Shown: positions 25,891 through 35,912, counted from the first letter of the stretch. The stretch is 64,000 bases of DNA from Ignavibacteria bacterium (GCA_016178595.1 JACOSY010000023.1:1-64000); one strand, 5' to 3'. The notes: generated by a model from the letters alone, not told the origin. Program-made: numbers and translations.

Positions 25891-26205
25891 TCTATAACCC
25901 TCCTAATAAAAGAAGAATAATCCTCTGAGAGAATCTCTCGCGAGAATAGTATGTTTATGTTATCTGCTTTTGTTTGTACAAGCATTATGCCAAGCCAATG
26001 GAATTTTCCTGTTGGAAAAGAGCATACATACGACGATTATTCGGCATCGAAGAGATGTCGATTCATCGTGTTCACACTTATCGCTGACACGGTGTCAGCC
26101 GAATTGACTAAAATGACAAGTTTCTCTTATTCTCTGTCAGAACTGCATGTTTGACTTTTGCGATCAATTTCGCTACCATCGAACACCAACTCAGTGAAGA
26201 AACGA
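25891..26205. other. Divergent dnaK-birA intergenic region
   Basis: A 315-base gap. On the dnaK side it holds AGGAGGG and a palindrome tctcgcgaga (25936-25945). On the birA side it holds the palindrome at 26083-26099 and a possible promoter TTGACT (26104-26109) with CTTATT 16 bases on. No RNA gene or ORF is evident in it. Confidence 0.5.
26083..26099. promoter_or_regulatory. Operator-like palindrome upstream of birA
   Basis: Perfect inverted repeat gctgacac-g-gtgtcagc placed five bases before a TTGACT box directed toward birA. Position and symmetry suggest a regulator-binding site; the regulator is unknown. Confidence 0.4.
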
Positions 26206-26967
26206 ATGGTTGAAATTGCAGAGCGGCTTACCACACGAACGTTCGGTCGGCGAATCTTTTCCTTCGATTCAATCGATTCCACAAATTCATTTGCAAAGAA
26301 CATCGCACACGAAGTTGAGGAAGGAACTCTCGTCATCGCTGAAGAGCAAACCGCCGGGCGAGGACGCCTTGGGAGATCGTGGCAATCCGAACGAGAGAAT
26401 AATCTTACCTTCTCCATCATCATCAAGCCCGATATTCTTGCAGAACATCTCGGCGTGCTCTCGCTGTATGCGGGCCTTGCCGTCACTGAAGCGCTTCAAG
26501 CGCAGACACAACTCGTACCGCACTGCAAGTGGCCGAACGATGTCCTGATTGGCGGAAAGAAGTGTTGCGGCATCCTTTCCGAATCCACGCTTGCCCGCGA
26601 AAAAGCGACATCGGTCGTTATCGGCATCGGCATCAACGTTAACCAGAGCAGCTTCCCGGACGATATCCTTGCCACATCCCTTTCGCTCGAAGCAGGAAGA
26701 GTGTTCGATCGAGTGAACGTTCTCGCTGCGGTCCTTGCAAAATTGGAGGAATGGTATCGGTGTATTCGTATGCAGGAGTACACGCGAATTATCGATGCAT
26801 GGAAATCGCATGCGCCGATGCTCGGCAGGCATATGAGAATCAAACACAACGATGATGTGCTGGAAGGAATTGCCCGACGCATCGAAACTGATGGCAGCCT
26901 CATCCTGCAATCGAATGGCCGCGAGCTGAAACTCACAGCAGGAGACGTATCCATTCTGAACAAGTAA
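26206..26967 (+). CDS. birA: Biotin--[acetyl-CoA-carboxylase] ligase
   Basis: Biotin protein ligase, which activates biotin as biotinyl-AMP and attaches it to the carboxyl carrier protein. Diagnostic motifs are DSTNSFAKN, the adenylate loop EEQTAGRGRLGRSW and KWPNDVLIGGKKCCGILSE, with the VIGIGINVNQ strand and a small C-terminal SH3-like domain. There is no N-terminal helix-turn-helix, so it is a monofunctional (group I) enzyme, not a repressor. The track start is a TTG at 26158; the ATG at 26206 (MVEIAERL) is preferred, which leaves about 253 residues. Followed after five bases by coaX. Confidence 0.94.
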   Translation: MVEIAERLTTRTFGRRIFSFDSIDSTNSFAKNIAHEVEEGTLVIAEEQTAGRGRLGRSWQSERENNLTFSIIIKPDILAEHLGVLSLYAGLAVTEALQAQTQLVPHCKWPNDVLIGGKKCCGILSESTLAREKATSVVIGIGINVNQSSFPDDILATSLSLEAGRVFDRVNVLAAVLAKLEEWYRCIRMQEYTRIIDAWKSHAPMLGRHMRIKHNDDVLEGIARRIETDGSLILQSNGRELKLTAGDVSILNK

Positions 26968-26972
26968 ATCCT

Positions 26973-27752
26973 ATGATTCTGACAATCGATATCGGAAATA
27001 CAGACACGGTTCTTGGCGTCTTCCGCGGCGAGAAACTCCTGGATGAATGGCGCATCACCAGTTCGTTGAAGCGAACAGACGATGAAGTATGGCCTCATGT
27101 CAAACTCTTCTCTCAAGAATCAAAAATCAATCTGGATAAGATCACCGGAGTGGCGATCGCGTCCGTCGTACCGGCACTGACAGACGTCTTTATGGTCATG
27201 ACGGAGAAATACTTGCACGTAGAGCCCGTGATCATCTCCGGCGATATGCCGGAACTCGGCATGACAATTCGTTATGACGATCCGAAAAAGCTCGGCGCGG
27301 ACCGAATTTGCAACGCGGTTGCAGCATACGCAAAGTACGGCGGCCCGGCTATCGTGGTAGACTTCGGCACCGCAACGACATACGATATTGTTTCAAAGAA
27401 GGGTGAATTTCTCGGCGGGATGATCGCGCCCGGAATCGAGACCGCTGCGTCAAGTTTGAATCGTCGAACCGCAAAACTTCCCAACGCTGCTCTCCAGTTT
27501 CCTCCCTCTGTCATCGGGACGAACACGGTTGCGTGTATTCAGTCGGGAATCATGTACGGCGCTCTCGATGCAATGGAGGGAATGATTCGACGATTGAGAG
27601 ACATCCTCGGAAAAAATACCATCGTGATTACGACCGGAGGCTTCTCCCGCATCATTGCTGCCAAGAGTACTCTCGTTACACATGTCGAGCCGGCGTTGGT
27701 GTTACAGGGGGCGAGATTAATCTACGAACGGGCGACTCAGGCAAAACCCTAA
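26973..27752 (+). CDS. coaX: Type III pantothenate kinase
   Basis: CoaX catalyses the first step of coenzyme A synthesis using ATP and a monovalent cation. The 259-residue protein has the ASKHA phosphate motif ILTIDIGNTDTVLGVF, the GADRICNAVAAY motif with the catalytic Asp, and VVDFGTATTYDIV, then GGMIAPGIETAASSL. Length is typical. It follows birA by five bases, the common birA-coaX pairing, and is convergent with the histidine kinase gene, 73 bases away; that gap contains only a weak gccggt/accggc arm pair. Confidence 0.96.
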   Translation: MILTIDIGNTDTVLGVFRGEKLLDEWRITSSLKRTDDEVWPHVKLFSQESKINLDKITGVAIASVVPALTDVFMVMTEKYLHVEPVIISGDMPELGMTIRYDDPKKLGADRICNAVAAYAKYGGPAIVVDFGTATTYDIVSKKGEFLGGMIAPGIETAASSLNRRTAKLPNAALQFPPSVIGTNTVACIQSGIMYGALDAMEGMIRRLRDILGKNTIVITTGGFSRIIAAKSTLVTHVEPALVLQGARLIYERATQAKP

Positions 27753-27825
27753 GCCGGTCAGAGTGCGGGAGGAAGAACAACACACGAGAACTCCGTGCGT
27801 CACACTGTACCGGCAAGAGAAACGT

Positions 27826-29217
27826 CTATGCTGATGAACCATCAAGAGGCAACATCACGCAGAATTCTGTTCCCGCATTCATCGCGCTTTTTACCGTGAT
27901 GCTTCCACCGTGTGCTTGCACGATCCATTTCGCAATGGCAAGACCGAGTCCCACGCCGCCAAGCTCGCGCGACCTTGCCCGATCGACACGGTAGAATCGA
28001 TCGAAAATACGTGGGATCTCCTGCTCGGAAATGCCGATGCCGGTATCAGCAACCGTAATCTTTGCAACTCCATTTCCCTTTCCGAGAGCCAGCGAAATTT
28101 TCCCGCGCACACGATTGTACTTGATGGCATTGTCAATCAGGTTGAGCAGCATCTGGCGAAGGCGTTGTTCATCACCGATGATCGTTGCTGGAGCGGGGTC
28201 TTTCAGCGTGACCGTGATCTGCTTTGAGGACGAGATCAACACGCTTTCGTCGTACATCTGGTGCATAAGTGCCTTAAGGTCGACCGGTTCCCGGCGCAGA
28301 ATATTTTGTCCCGCATCGCCTTTGGCAAGCAGGAGCAAGTTCTCGATGATTGAACTCATGTGAAGCGCTTCATCGAGACAGTTCGCGATAATTTCCTTCA
28401 TTTCCGCCTGGCTGATACCGCTGTTGAGCGCCATCTCCAGCTGCGTTCGTATGACCGAAAGCGGCGTGCGAAGCTCGTGGGATGCGTCGGCGGAAAATTG
28501 TTTCATCTGGCCGAACGACACATCCAGCCGGGAAATCATTTCGTTGAAGGTTGAAATGATGCGTCCGATTTCATCTTTCGTATCGTGTTCAGGAATGCGA
28601 TCGTGCAGCCTGTCTGCCGTGATGCGCTCGGCGGTTCTGATCACCTGATTGATCTTCGCAAACGATTGCTTTGCGAGGTACATTCCCCCCGCCGCCGCGA
28701 CGACGATGACGATAGGCCCGATCCAGATAAAGATGCGCAGAAGCTGTGAGATGGGAGTTGTCACGCTCTCCATCGGCATCGAGAGTAAGATTGTTGCGTG
28801 CATCGACTGTTGTACGACAAGCCTGATATGATGATCGCGAAACTTTGTTATGGTAACAATCTGGGATGGGGGATGAGCGATATCGATGTATGTTGAAAGC
28901 GTATCACCCGCAAGATTCGGAGAGCCGTAGAAGCGCTGTCCCGTGTTATCCCAGATTTCAACATACTCCTTGATGGGATAGAACGAGGCATGCTCGAAGA
29001 TGTCGTCGCGGACTGCTTGGTCGCTTTCCGTTCGCGTGAATTGCTTTTCGTACCGTGCAGCAACCCACCGAATTTCATTCATGATGGATTCATCCAGCCG
29101 ATCGGAGAGTGTTCGGCTGACGTACTCGTAGATCACCCCGGAGATGAGAGCGAAGGTAAGCGCAAATGCGGTTGTGTACCAGAAGGCAAGCCGAAAACGA
29201 ATCGAGCGAAACATCAC
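27826..29217 (-). CDS. Sensor histidine kinase (HAMP type)
   Basis: A 463-residue membrane sensor kinase: a first transmembrane helix at about residues 9-30, a periplasmic region of about 120 residues, a second helix near 160-182 (IFIWIGPIVIVVAAAGGMYL), a HAMP linker, the phosphoacceptor motif FSADASHELRTPLSVIRTQLE, the N box NLIDNAIKYN, and VADTGIGIS and GVGLGLAIAKW for ATP binding. The layout resembles CusS/heavy-metal and related OmpR-type sensors, but the signal cannot be told. It overlaps the response regulator gene by four bases, so the two form an operon with the regulator first. Confidence 0.95.
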   Translation of the reverse strand: MMFRSIRFRLAFWYTTAFALTFALISGVIYEYVSRTLSDRLDESIMNEIRWVAARYEKQFTRTESDQAVRDDIFEHASFYPIKEYVEIWDNTGQRFYGSPNLAGDTLSTYIDIAHPPSQIVTITKFRDHHIRLVVQQSMHATILLSMPMESVTTPISQLLRIFIWIGPIVIVVAAAGGMYLAKQSFAKINQVIRTAERITADRLHDRIPEHDTKDEIGRIISTFNEMISRLDVSFGQMKQFSADASHELRTPLSVIRTQLEMALNSGISQAEMKEIIANCLDEALHMSSIIENLLLLAKGDAGQNILRREPVDLKALMHQMYDESVLISSSKQITVTLKDPAPATIIGDEQRLRQMLLNLIDNAIKYNRVRGKISLALGKGNGVAKITVADTGIGISEQEIPRIFDRFYRVDRARSRELGGVGLGLAIAKWIVQAHGGSITVKSAMNAGTEFCVMLPLDGSSA

Positions 29218-29942
29218 TCTTCCTTCAGAATGAACCCGACGCCGCGAATGGTATGAATCAGGCGCTTGGGGAATCCTTCATCGATCGCTTTCCGGAGGTA
29301 ATTGATATAGACATCGACGACATTCGTACCCGTATCGAAGTTGTATCCCCAAACTTGTTCGGCGATGGTGCGGCGCGTCATGATACGATTCTTATTCCGC
29401 ATGAGCAGCTCAAGGAGAAGAAACTCTTTTTGCGTGAGGTGGATGTTTTTGCTTGCACGCCTGACTGCACGCGTTTCGATATCGAGCTCAAGATCCGCAA
29501 CGTGCAGTACGGGGCTCTGTTCAACACCGTGCCGGCGAAGCAACGACTCAACGCGCGCTATCAACTCTGCGAACGCGAATGGCTTCGAAAGATAATCGTC
29601 GGCGCCGGTTCTCAAGCCTTCCACTCTGTCCTCGATCGTACTCTTCGCCGTCAGTACGAGAATCATGCTTTGAACCTTGTTGCGCCGGAGTTCTTTCAGA
29701 ACAGAGAGACCGTCTTTTTTCGGAAGCAAGAGATCGAGAACGATGAGATGGTACTTCTTCGAGCACGCGAGTTGAAATCCCTCTTCCCCGTCATGGGCAA
29801 TATCGACAAGGTATCCTTCTTCTTGTAGCCGGCGTGCGACAGAATCGGCTAGGTGACGCTCATCCTCGACAACGAGTATGTGGATATTGCGGATACCCGG
29901 TGGAATAGCACCAGCGCGTTCTTGTGGCAGTTTTTTTGGCAT
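29214..29942 (-). CDS. OmpR/PhoB family response regulator
   Basis: A 242-residue two-domain regulator. The receiver domain (about residues 20-135) has the acidic pair VVEDE, the phosphorylated Asp in LIVLDLLLPKKDG, and the conserved LTAKS and KPFAFAEL. The C-terminal winged helix (about residues 145-238) reads LTQKEFLLLELLMRNKNRIMTRRTIAEQVWGYNFDTGTNVVDVYINYLRKAID. An N-terminal extension of about 18 residues precedes the receiver. It is the first gene of a two-gene unit with the histidine kinase. A TTGAGG-N17-TAGCTT pair upstream is a weak promoter candidate. Confidence 0.95.
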   Translation of the reverse strand: MPKKLPQERAGAIPPGIRNIHILVVEDERHLADSVARRLQEEGYLVDIAHDGEEGFQLACSKKYHLIVLDLLLPKKDGLSVLKELRRNKVQSMILVLTAKSTIEDRVEGLRTGADDYLSKPFAFAELIARVESLLRRHGVEQSPVLHVADLELDIETRAVRRASKNIHLTQKEFLLLELLMRNKNRIMTRRTIAEQVWGYNFDTGTNVVDVYINYLRKAIDEGFPKRLIHTIRGVGFILKEE

Positions 29943-30049
29943 GGGAACGTTTCCTGGATGGAAAGCTACAAATATTTCAGGCGAACCTCAAGCGTTCTGG
30001 TGAGCACGATAATGCCCATGCAGAAATGACCTGACACGTCCTGCGCGAA

Positions 30050-31555
30050 TCAATGTACACCAAACATGGTCACTGATGCCTGGGCATATTCAACCAAAGG
30101 GCCGAAGTAGATGCCGAGCAGGATCACCGGGGCGAGGAGAGCCAGGAGTAACACTATCTGTGGTATTGAGAGGCTGATGGGCATCGTTGACCGACCTGCA
30201 TCGCGCAAGAACATGTTTCGCAAAACGCGGACATAGTAATAGAGCGATACGACGCTGTTCAACGCGCCGACTACGGCGAGCCAAATCATTTTCGCATTGA
30301 TGAGTGCCGCGAAGAGATATAACTTTCCGACAAACCCTGCCGTTGGAGGAATACCGGTGAGTGAAAGGAGGAAGATCGTCATTGCTACACTGATGAGTGG
30401 CGAACGGTAGCCGAGGCCGCGGTACTCATCAATCTCCTCGCTTCCCGTTTTGTTGGCGACAAGCATCACGAGATAAAAGGCGCCAAGATTCATGAAGAAA
30501 TAGACGACGAAGTAAATGAGAACAGCAGCCAATCCTTGATTACTTAAAACGACGACGCCAAGCAGCATATAGCCTGCATGAGCGATGCTGGAATATGCCA
30601 AGAGTCGCTTGAGATTCCTCTGGCCAAGTGCGGCGAGATTGCCGAGCGTCATTGTGAGGACCGAGAGGATCGCAAGCAGCCGGTTCCATTCGAATCCCTG
30701 GAAGATCGCCCATGAGCCGACAAGCTCCCGGCTGACATTCACATCCAGGAACGAGACCGTGAAGAAACGTATCATCATGGCAAAGCCGGCAGCCTTCGAC
30801 GCAACGGAAAGGAACGCCGTAATCGTGATCGGCGCGCCCTCGTACACGTCCGGTGTCCAGAAGTGAAACGGTGCGGCAGAAATCTTGTACCCAAATCCTG
30901 CAACAATCAGGATTCCCGCAATGATGAGGGCGAGTGTGTTGACATCCTGAAGCATCAAGGCATGTTGGACGCCGTAAATATCGACTGCACCCGTGAGGCC
31001 ATAGAGGATGGAAATGCCATAGAGCATCATGCCGGAGGAAACGGCGCCGTAGATGATGTACTTCAACGATGCTTCGCTCGAATCCTCAGCATCTTTTGTG
31101 TATCCGGCGAGGATATACGAGCTGAGACTTGTCAGCTCGAGCGACAGGTACATCATCAAGAGATTGCTTGCGCCTGTCATCAAGAACATGCCGAGCGTCA
31201 GTGAGATAAGCAGCGCGTAGTATTCGCCAAGTCGCCTCGTTCCGAGCTGCAGCTCATTGGATTGGAGCGAGAAGAGCACGATGACGCCGCTCGCGGCAAG
31301 GATCACGACTTTGAAAAAGATGGAGAAGGCGTCCACTGCAAACATGTTCGTGAAGATGGAGATCGGAGCCCCCATCATTGCAGCCTGTTGCGCAACGAAG
31401 AAACCCGTTACGCTCAGACCTACCAATGCAAGCCATGCTGTTGCATTACTCTTCCGTCGGATGAAAAGATCGGCAAGGAGGAGCAGGCAGAATGTCGTTG
31501 CCAGCGCCGTCTCAGGCCGTAAGAGTTTTGCGCTATCGATTATATGTTGAAGCAT
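30050..31555 (-). CDS. nuoN: NADH-quinone oxidoreductase subunit N
   Basis: Antiporter-like proton-pumping subunit of complex I in the membrane arm. The 501-residue protein has about 14 hydrophobic segments and the conserved lysines and glutamate of the family within LSLELTSLSSYILAGY and FKISAAPFHFWTPDVYEGAP. It also shows AYSSIAHAGYMLLG, shared by NuoL/M/N. It is the last gene of the nuo operon, 53 bases after nuoM; the gap is partly filled by an AT-rich tract. Length fits the family. Confidence 0.95.
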   Translation of the reverse strand: MLQHIIDSAKLLRPETALATTFCLLLLADLFIRRKSNATAWLALVGLSVTGFFVAQQAAMMGAPISIFTNMFAVDAFSIFFKVVILAASGVIVLFSLQSNELQLGTRRLGEYYALLISLTLGMFLMTGASNLLMMYLSLELTSLSSYILAGYTKDAEDSSEASLKYIIYGAVSSGMMLYGISILYGLTGAVDIYGVQHALMLQDVNTLALIIAGILIVAGFGYKISAAPFHFWTPDVYEGAPITITAFLSVASKAAGFAMMIRFFTVSFLDVNVSRELVGSWAIFQGFEWNRLLAILSVLTMTLGNLAALGQRNLKRLLAYSSIAHAGYMLLGVVVLSNQGLAAVLIYFVVYFFMNLGAFYLVMLVANKTGSEEIDEYRGLGYRSPLISVAMTIFLLSLTGIPPTAGFVGKLYLFAALINAKMIWLAVVGALNSVVSLYYYVRVLRNMFLRDAGRSTMPISLSIPQIVLLLALLAPVILLGIYFGPLVEYAQASVTMFGVH

Positions 31556-31558
31556 GAG

Positions 31559-31600
31559 ATCAATTCAAAAGTCAAAAGTCAAAAAATAGTCACTATCGAA
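31559..31600. repeat. AT-rich tract between nuoM and nuoN
   Basis: caattcaaaagtcaaaagtc followed by aaaaaatag, of the same style as the tracts near nuoJ, in uvrA and before hemD. Confidence 0.45.
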
Positions 31601-31608
31601 TATTTTCT

Positions 31609-33213
31609 TCACTGACCGATCATCGCCATGCCGCCGCCCTTATTGACAACGTCGACGAGAGTATTGACGGCGGAGGTCATCAGGTCGATCGCCGGTGACG
31701 GATAAATGCCGAGGAAGATCACGATGATGGCAAGCGGTACCAGTGTGAAAAGCTCGCGTCCGTTGATGTCGGTAAGTTCTTTCCACTTCTCCGGCAACGT
31801 TCCAAGAAATACGCGCTGCAAGGTCCAGAGCATGTACGCTGCAGTGAGGACGATACCGACAGTCGAAACGATAGTGATGACGCGAATTTGCGGCACTTGG
31901 AATGCACCGAGGAATGAGAATGCTTCGCTAATAAAACCGCTCAGGCCCGGTAAGCCGAGTGCTGCAAAAAACGCGATTGTCATAATACCGGCATACTTCG
32001 GCATCTGGTTCATCAAGCCGCCGAAGTCATTCAATCCACGTGTATGGGTGCGATCATAAATCACTCCAACGATCAAGAAGAGCATTGCAGTGATTGTGCC
32101 GTGGTTGAACATTTGCATCACCGCGCCGGTGATGCCCTGTGTATTGAGCGCAGCCATGCCGAGAATGACAATTCCCATGTGGCTGACCGACGAATATGCA
32201 ATGAGTTTTTTGAAATCTTCCTGTGCCATCGCGCAGAGCGCTCCGTAAACGATGTTGATGAAACCAAGTATCGCCAGCGGCACTTGATAGTATGATGTGG
32301 CGTCCGGGAAAATCGGGAAGCTAATGCGGAGGATGCCGTACGTGCCCATCTTCAGCAAGACACCTGCAAGAATAACACTGATGGCAGTCGGCGCCTCGAC
32401 GTGCGCATCCGGCAGCCACGTGTGAAACGGAAAGATCGGCACTTTAATCGCGAAGCCGATGAAGAGCGCAATGAACGCGAGATAACGCCACCACGTATGC
32501 ATGCCGGCCAGGAGCGAGCCTGCATCGAAGTTTGCCGGGTTCATCATCGCAAGCATGTTGAATGTGTGGATCTTCTCCCCCGTTGCAGGATCGGCAACCG
32601 ACACGCTGAAGTAGAGCGCAATCATGGCCAGCAGCATCAGCACGCTGCCGAAAAGTGTATAGAGGAAAAATTTGATCGCTGCATATTCCCGTCGTGGACC
32701 ACCCCAGACGCCGATGAGAAAGTACATCGGAAGAAGCATCACTTCCCAGAAGACGTAGAAGAGGAAGAAGTCGAGCGAGACAAAGACGCCCATCATGCCG
32801 GTCACGAGCAGAAGGAGTAGCGCGAAATAACCCTTGACCGATTTCTCGATCCCCCACGACGCGAAGACGGCAATAAAGGAGATGATGGCCGTCAGGATGA
32901 CCATCAAAACGCTCAAGCCATCGATGCCCATGAAATAATCGATGTGCACGCGGCCAAACCAGGCTGCCGATTTAATATCGATCCAGGTCGCCTTCTCGAT
33001 AAATTGGAAGCCTTCCTGCGTGTTGATTCCTGCCATTCCCCGATTGAAGTTCATGTAGATGAAGACAGCAAGGACAAGCTGGAGGCCGGTGACGATTGCC
33101 GAGGTCCACCGAATTGCATTCTTGTTGTCTTTCGGGAGAAGAAGGACAATGAGCATTCCCACCATCGGCAGGAACGTGATCCAACTGAGTACTCCTAATC
33201 CAAGAAAGCCCAT
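31609..33213 (-). CDS. nuoM: NADH-quinone oxidoreductase subunit M
   Basis: Membrane-arm proton pump of complex I, 534 residues. The family signatures FFLFYVFWEVMLLPMYFLIGVWGG (with the essential Glu), FAIKVPIFPFHTWLPDAHVEAPT and AYSSVSHMGIVILG are all present, with about 14 transmembrane helices. It lies 96 bases after nuoL and ends 53 bases before nuoN. Normal length and no anomalies. Confidence 0.97.
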   Translation of the reverse strand: MGFLGLGVLSWITFLPMVGMLIVLLLPKDNKNAIRWTSAIVTGLQLVLAVFIYMNFNRGMAGINTQEGFQFIEKATWIDIKSAAWFGRVHIDYFMGIDGLSVLMVILTAIISFIAVFASWGIEKSVKGYFALLLLLVTGMMGVFVSLDFFLFYVFWEVMLLPMYFLIGVWGGPRREYAAIKFFLYTLFGSVLMLLAMIALYFSVSVADPATGEKIHTFNMLAMMNPANFDAGSLLAGMHTWWRYLAFIALFIGFAIKVPIFPFHTWLPDAHVEAPTAISVILAGVLLKMGTYGILRISFPIFPDATSYYQVPLAILGFINIVYGALCAMAQEDFKKLIAYSSVSHMGIVILGMAALNTQGITGAVMQMFNHGTITAMLFLIVGVIYDRTHTRGLNDFGGLMNQMPKYAGIMTIAFFAALGLPGLSGFISEAFSFLGAFQVPQIRVITIVSTVGIVLTAAYMLWTLQRVFLGTLPEKWKELTDINGRELFTLVPLAIIVIFLGIYPSPAIDLMTSAVNTLVDVVNKGGGMAMIGQ

Positions 33214-33309
33214 AGACGATTAATCCTCTGATAAACCATTGAAGTATTCATTCACAACCGACAAAAAGATGACCGGATTGTCTTGTATCCATTCATCTGT
33301 TGTGAATTA

Positions 33310-35556
33310 TTATCGAAACATATAGAACAATACCATCACGCCAAAGATGACGAACGCGATGTACGTCTGTACGCGTCCGGTTTGCAGCTTCTGAAAGAGA
33401 ATACCGAAGAAGCTGGAGAAATATCCGACGCCATTCACCAGACCATCGACCACATTCCGATCGAATCCACCCGCGCCCGACCAGAAGAAATACAATGTGA
33501 GCGCAAAGCTGACAAGCGCCATGACGATTGCCGACGTTACTTCGCCGCGTCCCCAGAACCATTGGCCGATCCAATACGCCACAAGGAGCGATACGATTGT
33601 GCCGACAAACAAGAATGCTGCCGCGCTTAATCGCTTTTCTTTGGCGTGATCGCTGTAGCCGAAGACTACCGCCTTCGTCCAGCTTGCCGTGCCATTCACA
33701 ATGCCATCGACAATGGTATTATCAAACCACCGCAGGAATCGCGTGAATGCAAGCGTACCGCCGATGACGACCGCGTCGTACAATTCATCGAAATACCACT
33801 TGTTCAGCAAAAAGTTATACACTCCGCTGAAGCGAGCCGCCCATGCATCGGCGCTGATTTTTTTCCATTGGTACGTCGCAAAGGCGAGAAGAATGCCCGT
33901 TCCGGCAACAAGAAGCGAGAGCACCATCGCCGGCATGTGCGCGTGGTGATGAGCCGCTTCAAAGACTTCGTTCGTTGCTGCCTGCACGGAGGCCGGAACA
34001 ACTGAAACGGGACGTTCGATTGCGTGCGTGAACCATCCCTCCGATGCATCGATCGGGTTGAATGAGTAGAAGATAAAGAAACTCAGGATCGCAAAGACGA
34101 TGAGCGGTATCGTCATCACCTTCGGCGACTCGTGGATGTGTTCGTAGCGATGATGCTCGACATGCTCGCCGAAGAATGTAAGAATCACCAGACGGAACAT
34201 ATAAAATGCGGTTAAGCCCGCAACAAAAAATCCGACGATGGGAATAAGCCAGTGGCCTGTCAGATCACCGAAGGCAAGCGTCCCGGCAAGAATTGAATCT
34301 TTACTTAAAAAACCCGAAGTGAATGGAACGCCGCTGATCGCGAGTGTGTAGACGAGGAACGCAAGAAACGTGATCGGCATTTTGCCTCTCAGTCCACCCA
34401 TGTTCCGAATGTCTTGCGGATCTGTGGTGTGATCGTGCTGGTGGTGCAGCGCATGGTGCATCGCATGGATCACCGAGCCCGAACCGAGAAAGAGTCCGGC
34501 CTTGAACATCGCATGTGTGACGAGATGGAAGAATCCGGCAGTATACGCACCGACGCCCAACCCCATGATCATGTAACCGAGCTGCGAGATCGTCGAGTAC
34601 GCCAGGACTTTCTTGATGTCGTTTTGCGCGATAGCAATCGTCGCGGAGATGAATGCCGTGATCGCACCGATATAGGCGATGACGACGAGCGCATCGGCGG
34701 TCATCATCGGGAAGGTGCGGGCAACAAGGTAAACACCGGCGGCAACCATTGTCGCTGCATGAATCAATGCGCTGACCGGCGTGGGACCTTCCATCGCATC
34801 CGGCAGCCATACATGGAGTGGGAATTGCGCCGACTTGCCGATTGCCCCGCAGAAAATCAAGATGCCGGCCGCTGTGAGCCAGGCTTCGCTGCCCAAAGGA
34901 ATTTGTCCGGCAGCCATGGATCCGAAGATCTCGGCAAAACCAAAGGTGCGAAACGTTGCATAGAGAATCATGATGCCGGTGAACATGCCGATGTCGCCGA
35001 CACGGTTGACGACAAACGCTTTCTTCGATGCATCCGCCGCCGATTTCTTCTCATACCAATGACCGATCAACAAGTAGGAGCTTAAACCGACAAGCTCCCA
35101 TCCCACGTACATCGTAAAAAAATTATTCGTGAGAACGATGACAAGCATCGAGAACGTGAACACGCCGAGGTATGCAAAGTAGCGCGAATAACGGATGTCT
35201 CCTTTCATGTATCCGATCGAGAACAAATGCACGAGCGAACTCACCAAACAGACCACCACGAGCATTATTGCAGAAAGGTTATCGATCGTAATCCCGAGGT
35301 ACACCTGGAGCGAGCCGAGAACCGGCACAGCGCCGAAATCGATCCACCGGAAACTCAAGACGATTGCCTGCTCGATGACCGTCAACTTCTGGACCATCAC
35401 AACTGCAGACAGTGCAAGGCAGACAAAAAGGATCGACGTGCCGAGCCAGTCACCGCCGCGGGAGAGCCGCTTTCCGAAAAAGATCAACGCAAGAAAGCTG
35501 AGGAGCGGAAGAATGAGTACCGCGATAGCTGTTCGTATAAGTAAATCCTGAGACAT
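33310..35556 (-). CDS. nuoL: NADH-quinone oxidoreductase subunit L
   Basis: The distal proton pump of complex I with the long lateral helix, about 748 residues. Motifs include FFTMYVGWELVGLSSYLLIGHW, GAIGKSAQFPLHVWLPDAMEGPTPVSALIHAATMVAAGVYL and AYSTISQLGYMIMG. A histidine-rich loop follows (HAMHHALHHQHDHTTDPQDI), common in NuoL. The C-terminal part extends beyond 600 residues with further helices, making it longer than E. coli NuoL (613) but similar to many environmental homologues. The ATG at 35556 (MSQDLL) is a likelier start than 35565. Followed by nuoM. Confidence 0.96.
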   Translation of the reverse strand: MSQDLLIRTAIAVLILPLLSFLALIFFGKRLSRGGDWLGTSILFVCLALSAVVMVQKLTVIEQAIVLSFRWIDFGAVPVLGSLQVYLGITIDNLSAIMLVVVCLVSSLVHLFSIGYMKGDIRYSRYFAYLGVFTFSMLVIVLTNNFFTMYVGWELVGLSSYLLIGHWYEKKSAADASKKAFVVNRVGDIGMFTGIMILYATFRTFGFAEIFGSMAAGQIPLGSEAWLTAAGILIFCGAIGKSAQFPLHVWLPDAMEGPTPVSALIHAATMVAAGVYLVARTFPMMTADALVVIAYIGAITAFISATIAIAQNDIKKVLAYSTISQLGYMIMGLGVGAYTAGFFHLVTHAMFKAGLFLGSGSVIHAMHHALHHQHDHTTDPQDIRNMGGLRGKMPITFLAFLVYTLAISGVPFTSGFLSKDSILAGTLAFGDLTGHWLIPIVGFFVAGLTAFYMFRLVILTFFGEHVEHHRYEHIHESPKVMTIPLIVFAILSFFIFYSFNPIDASEGWFTHAIERPVSVVPASVQAATNEVFEAAHHHAHMPAMVLSLLVAGTGILLAFATYQWKKISADAWAARFSGVYNFLLNKWYFDELYDAVVIGGTLAFTRFLRWFDNTIVDGIVNGTASWTKAVVFGYSDHAKEKRLSAAAFLFVGTIVSLLVAYWIGQWFWGRGEVTSAIVMALVSFALTLYFFWSGAGGFDRNVVDGLVNGVGYFSSFFGILFQKLQTGRVQTYIAFVIFGVMVLFYMFR

Positions 35557-35603
35557 TGCCCTCATCTTCTATGAGATTTGTTGCATCGGTTATACTTCGA
35601 GAC

Positions 35604-35912
35604 TTACTCTTTCAGACTGCTCACTTCGTCGACGTTTACCGTGTTGAAGCGCTGATAAATATTCAACACGATGGCCAACGCTATTGCGGCTTCAGCGGCG
35701 GCCAGAACGATCACGAAGACGGCGATTGCCTGTCCATCCATGTGCATGCCGCCATAACGGGCAAATGCAACGAAGTTGATGTTTGCCGCATTGAGAATCA
35801 GCTCGATTCCCATTAACACCATGATGGCATTGCGGCGCGTAATGACGCCATAGATGCCGAGCGAAAAGAGAATCGCACTGATGATGAGGAAGTGCGTTAG
35901 AGTTATGTTCAT
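35604..35912 (-). CDS. nuoK: NADH-quinone oxidoreductase subunit K
   Basis: Small three-helix membrane subunit of complex I, 102 residues, with the membrane-embedded glutamates in GIELILNAANINFVAF and FVIVLAAAEAAIALAI, both required for coupling in characterised enzymes. It lies between nuoJ and nuoL in the canonical order. An AT-rich tract separates it from nuoJ. Confidence 0.97.
   Translation of the reverse strand: MNITLTHFLIISAILFSLGIYGVITRRNAIMVLMGIELILNAANINFVAFARYGGMHMDGQAIAVFVIVLAAAEAAIALAIVLNIYQRFNTVNVDEVSSLKE

Noticed and set aside
25891-26205. CIRCE (HrcA) operator upstream of dnaK
   Set aside because: No TTAGCACTC-N9-GAGTGCTAA or close variant was found; only unrelated palindromes.
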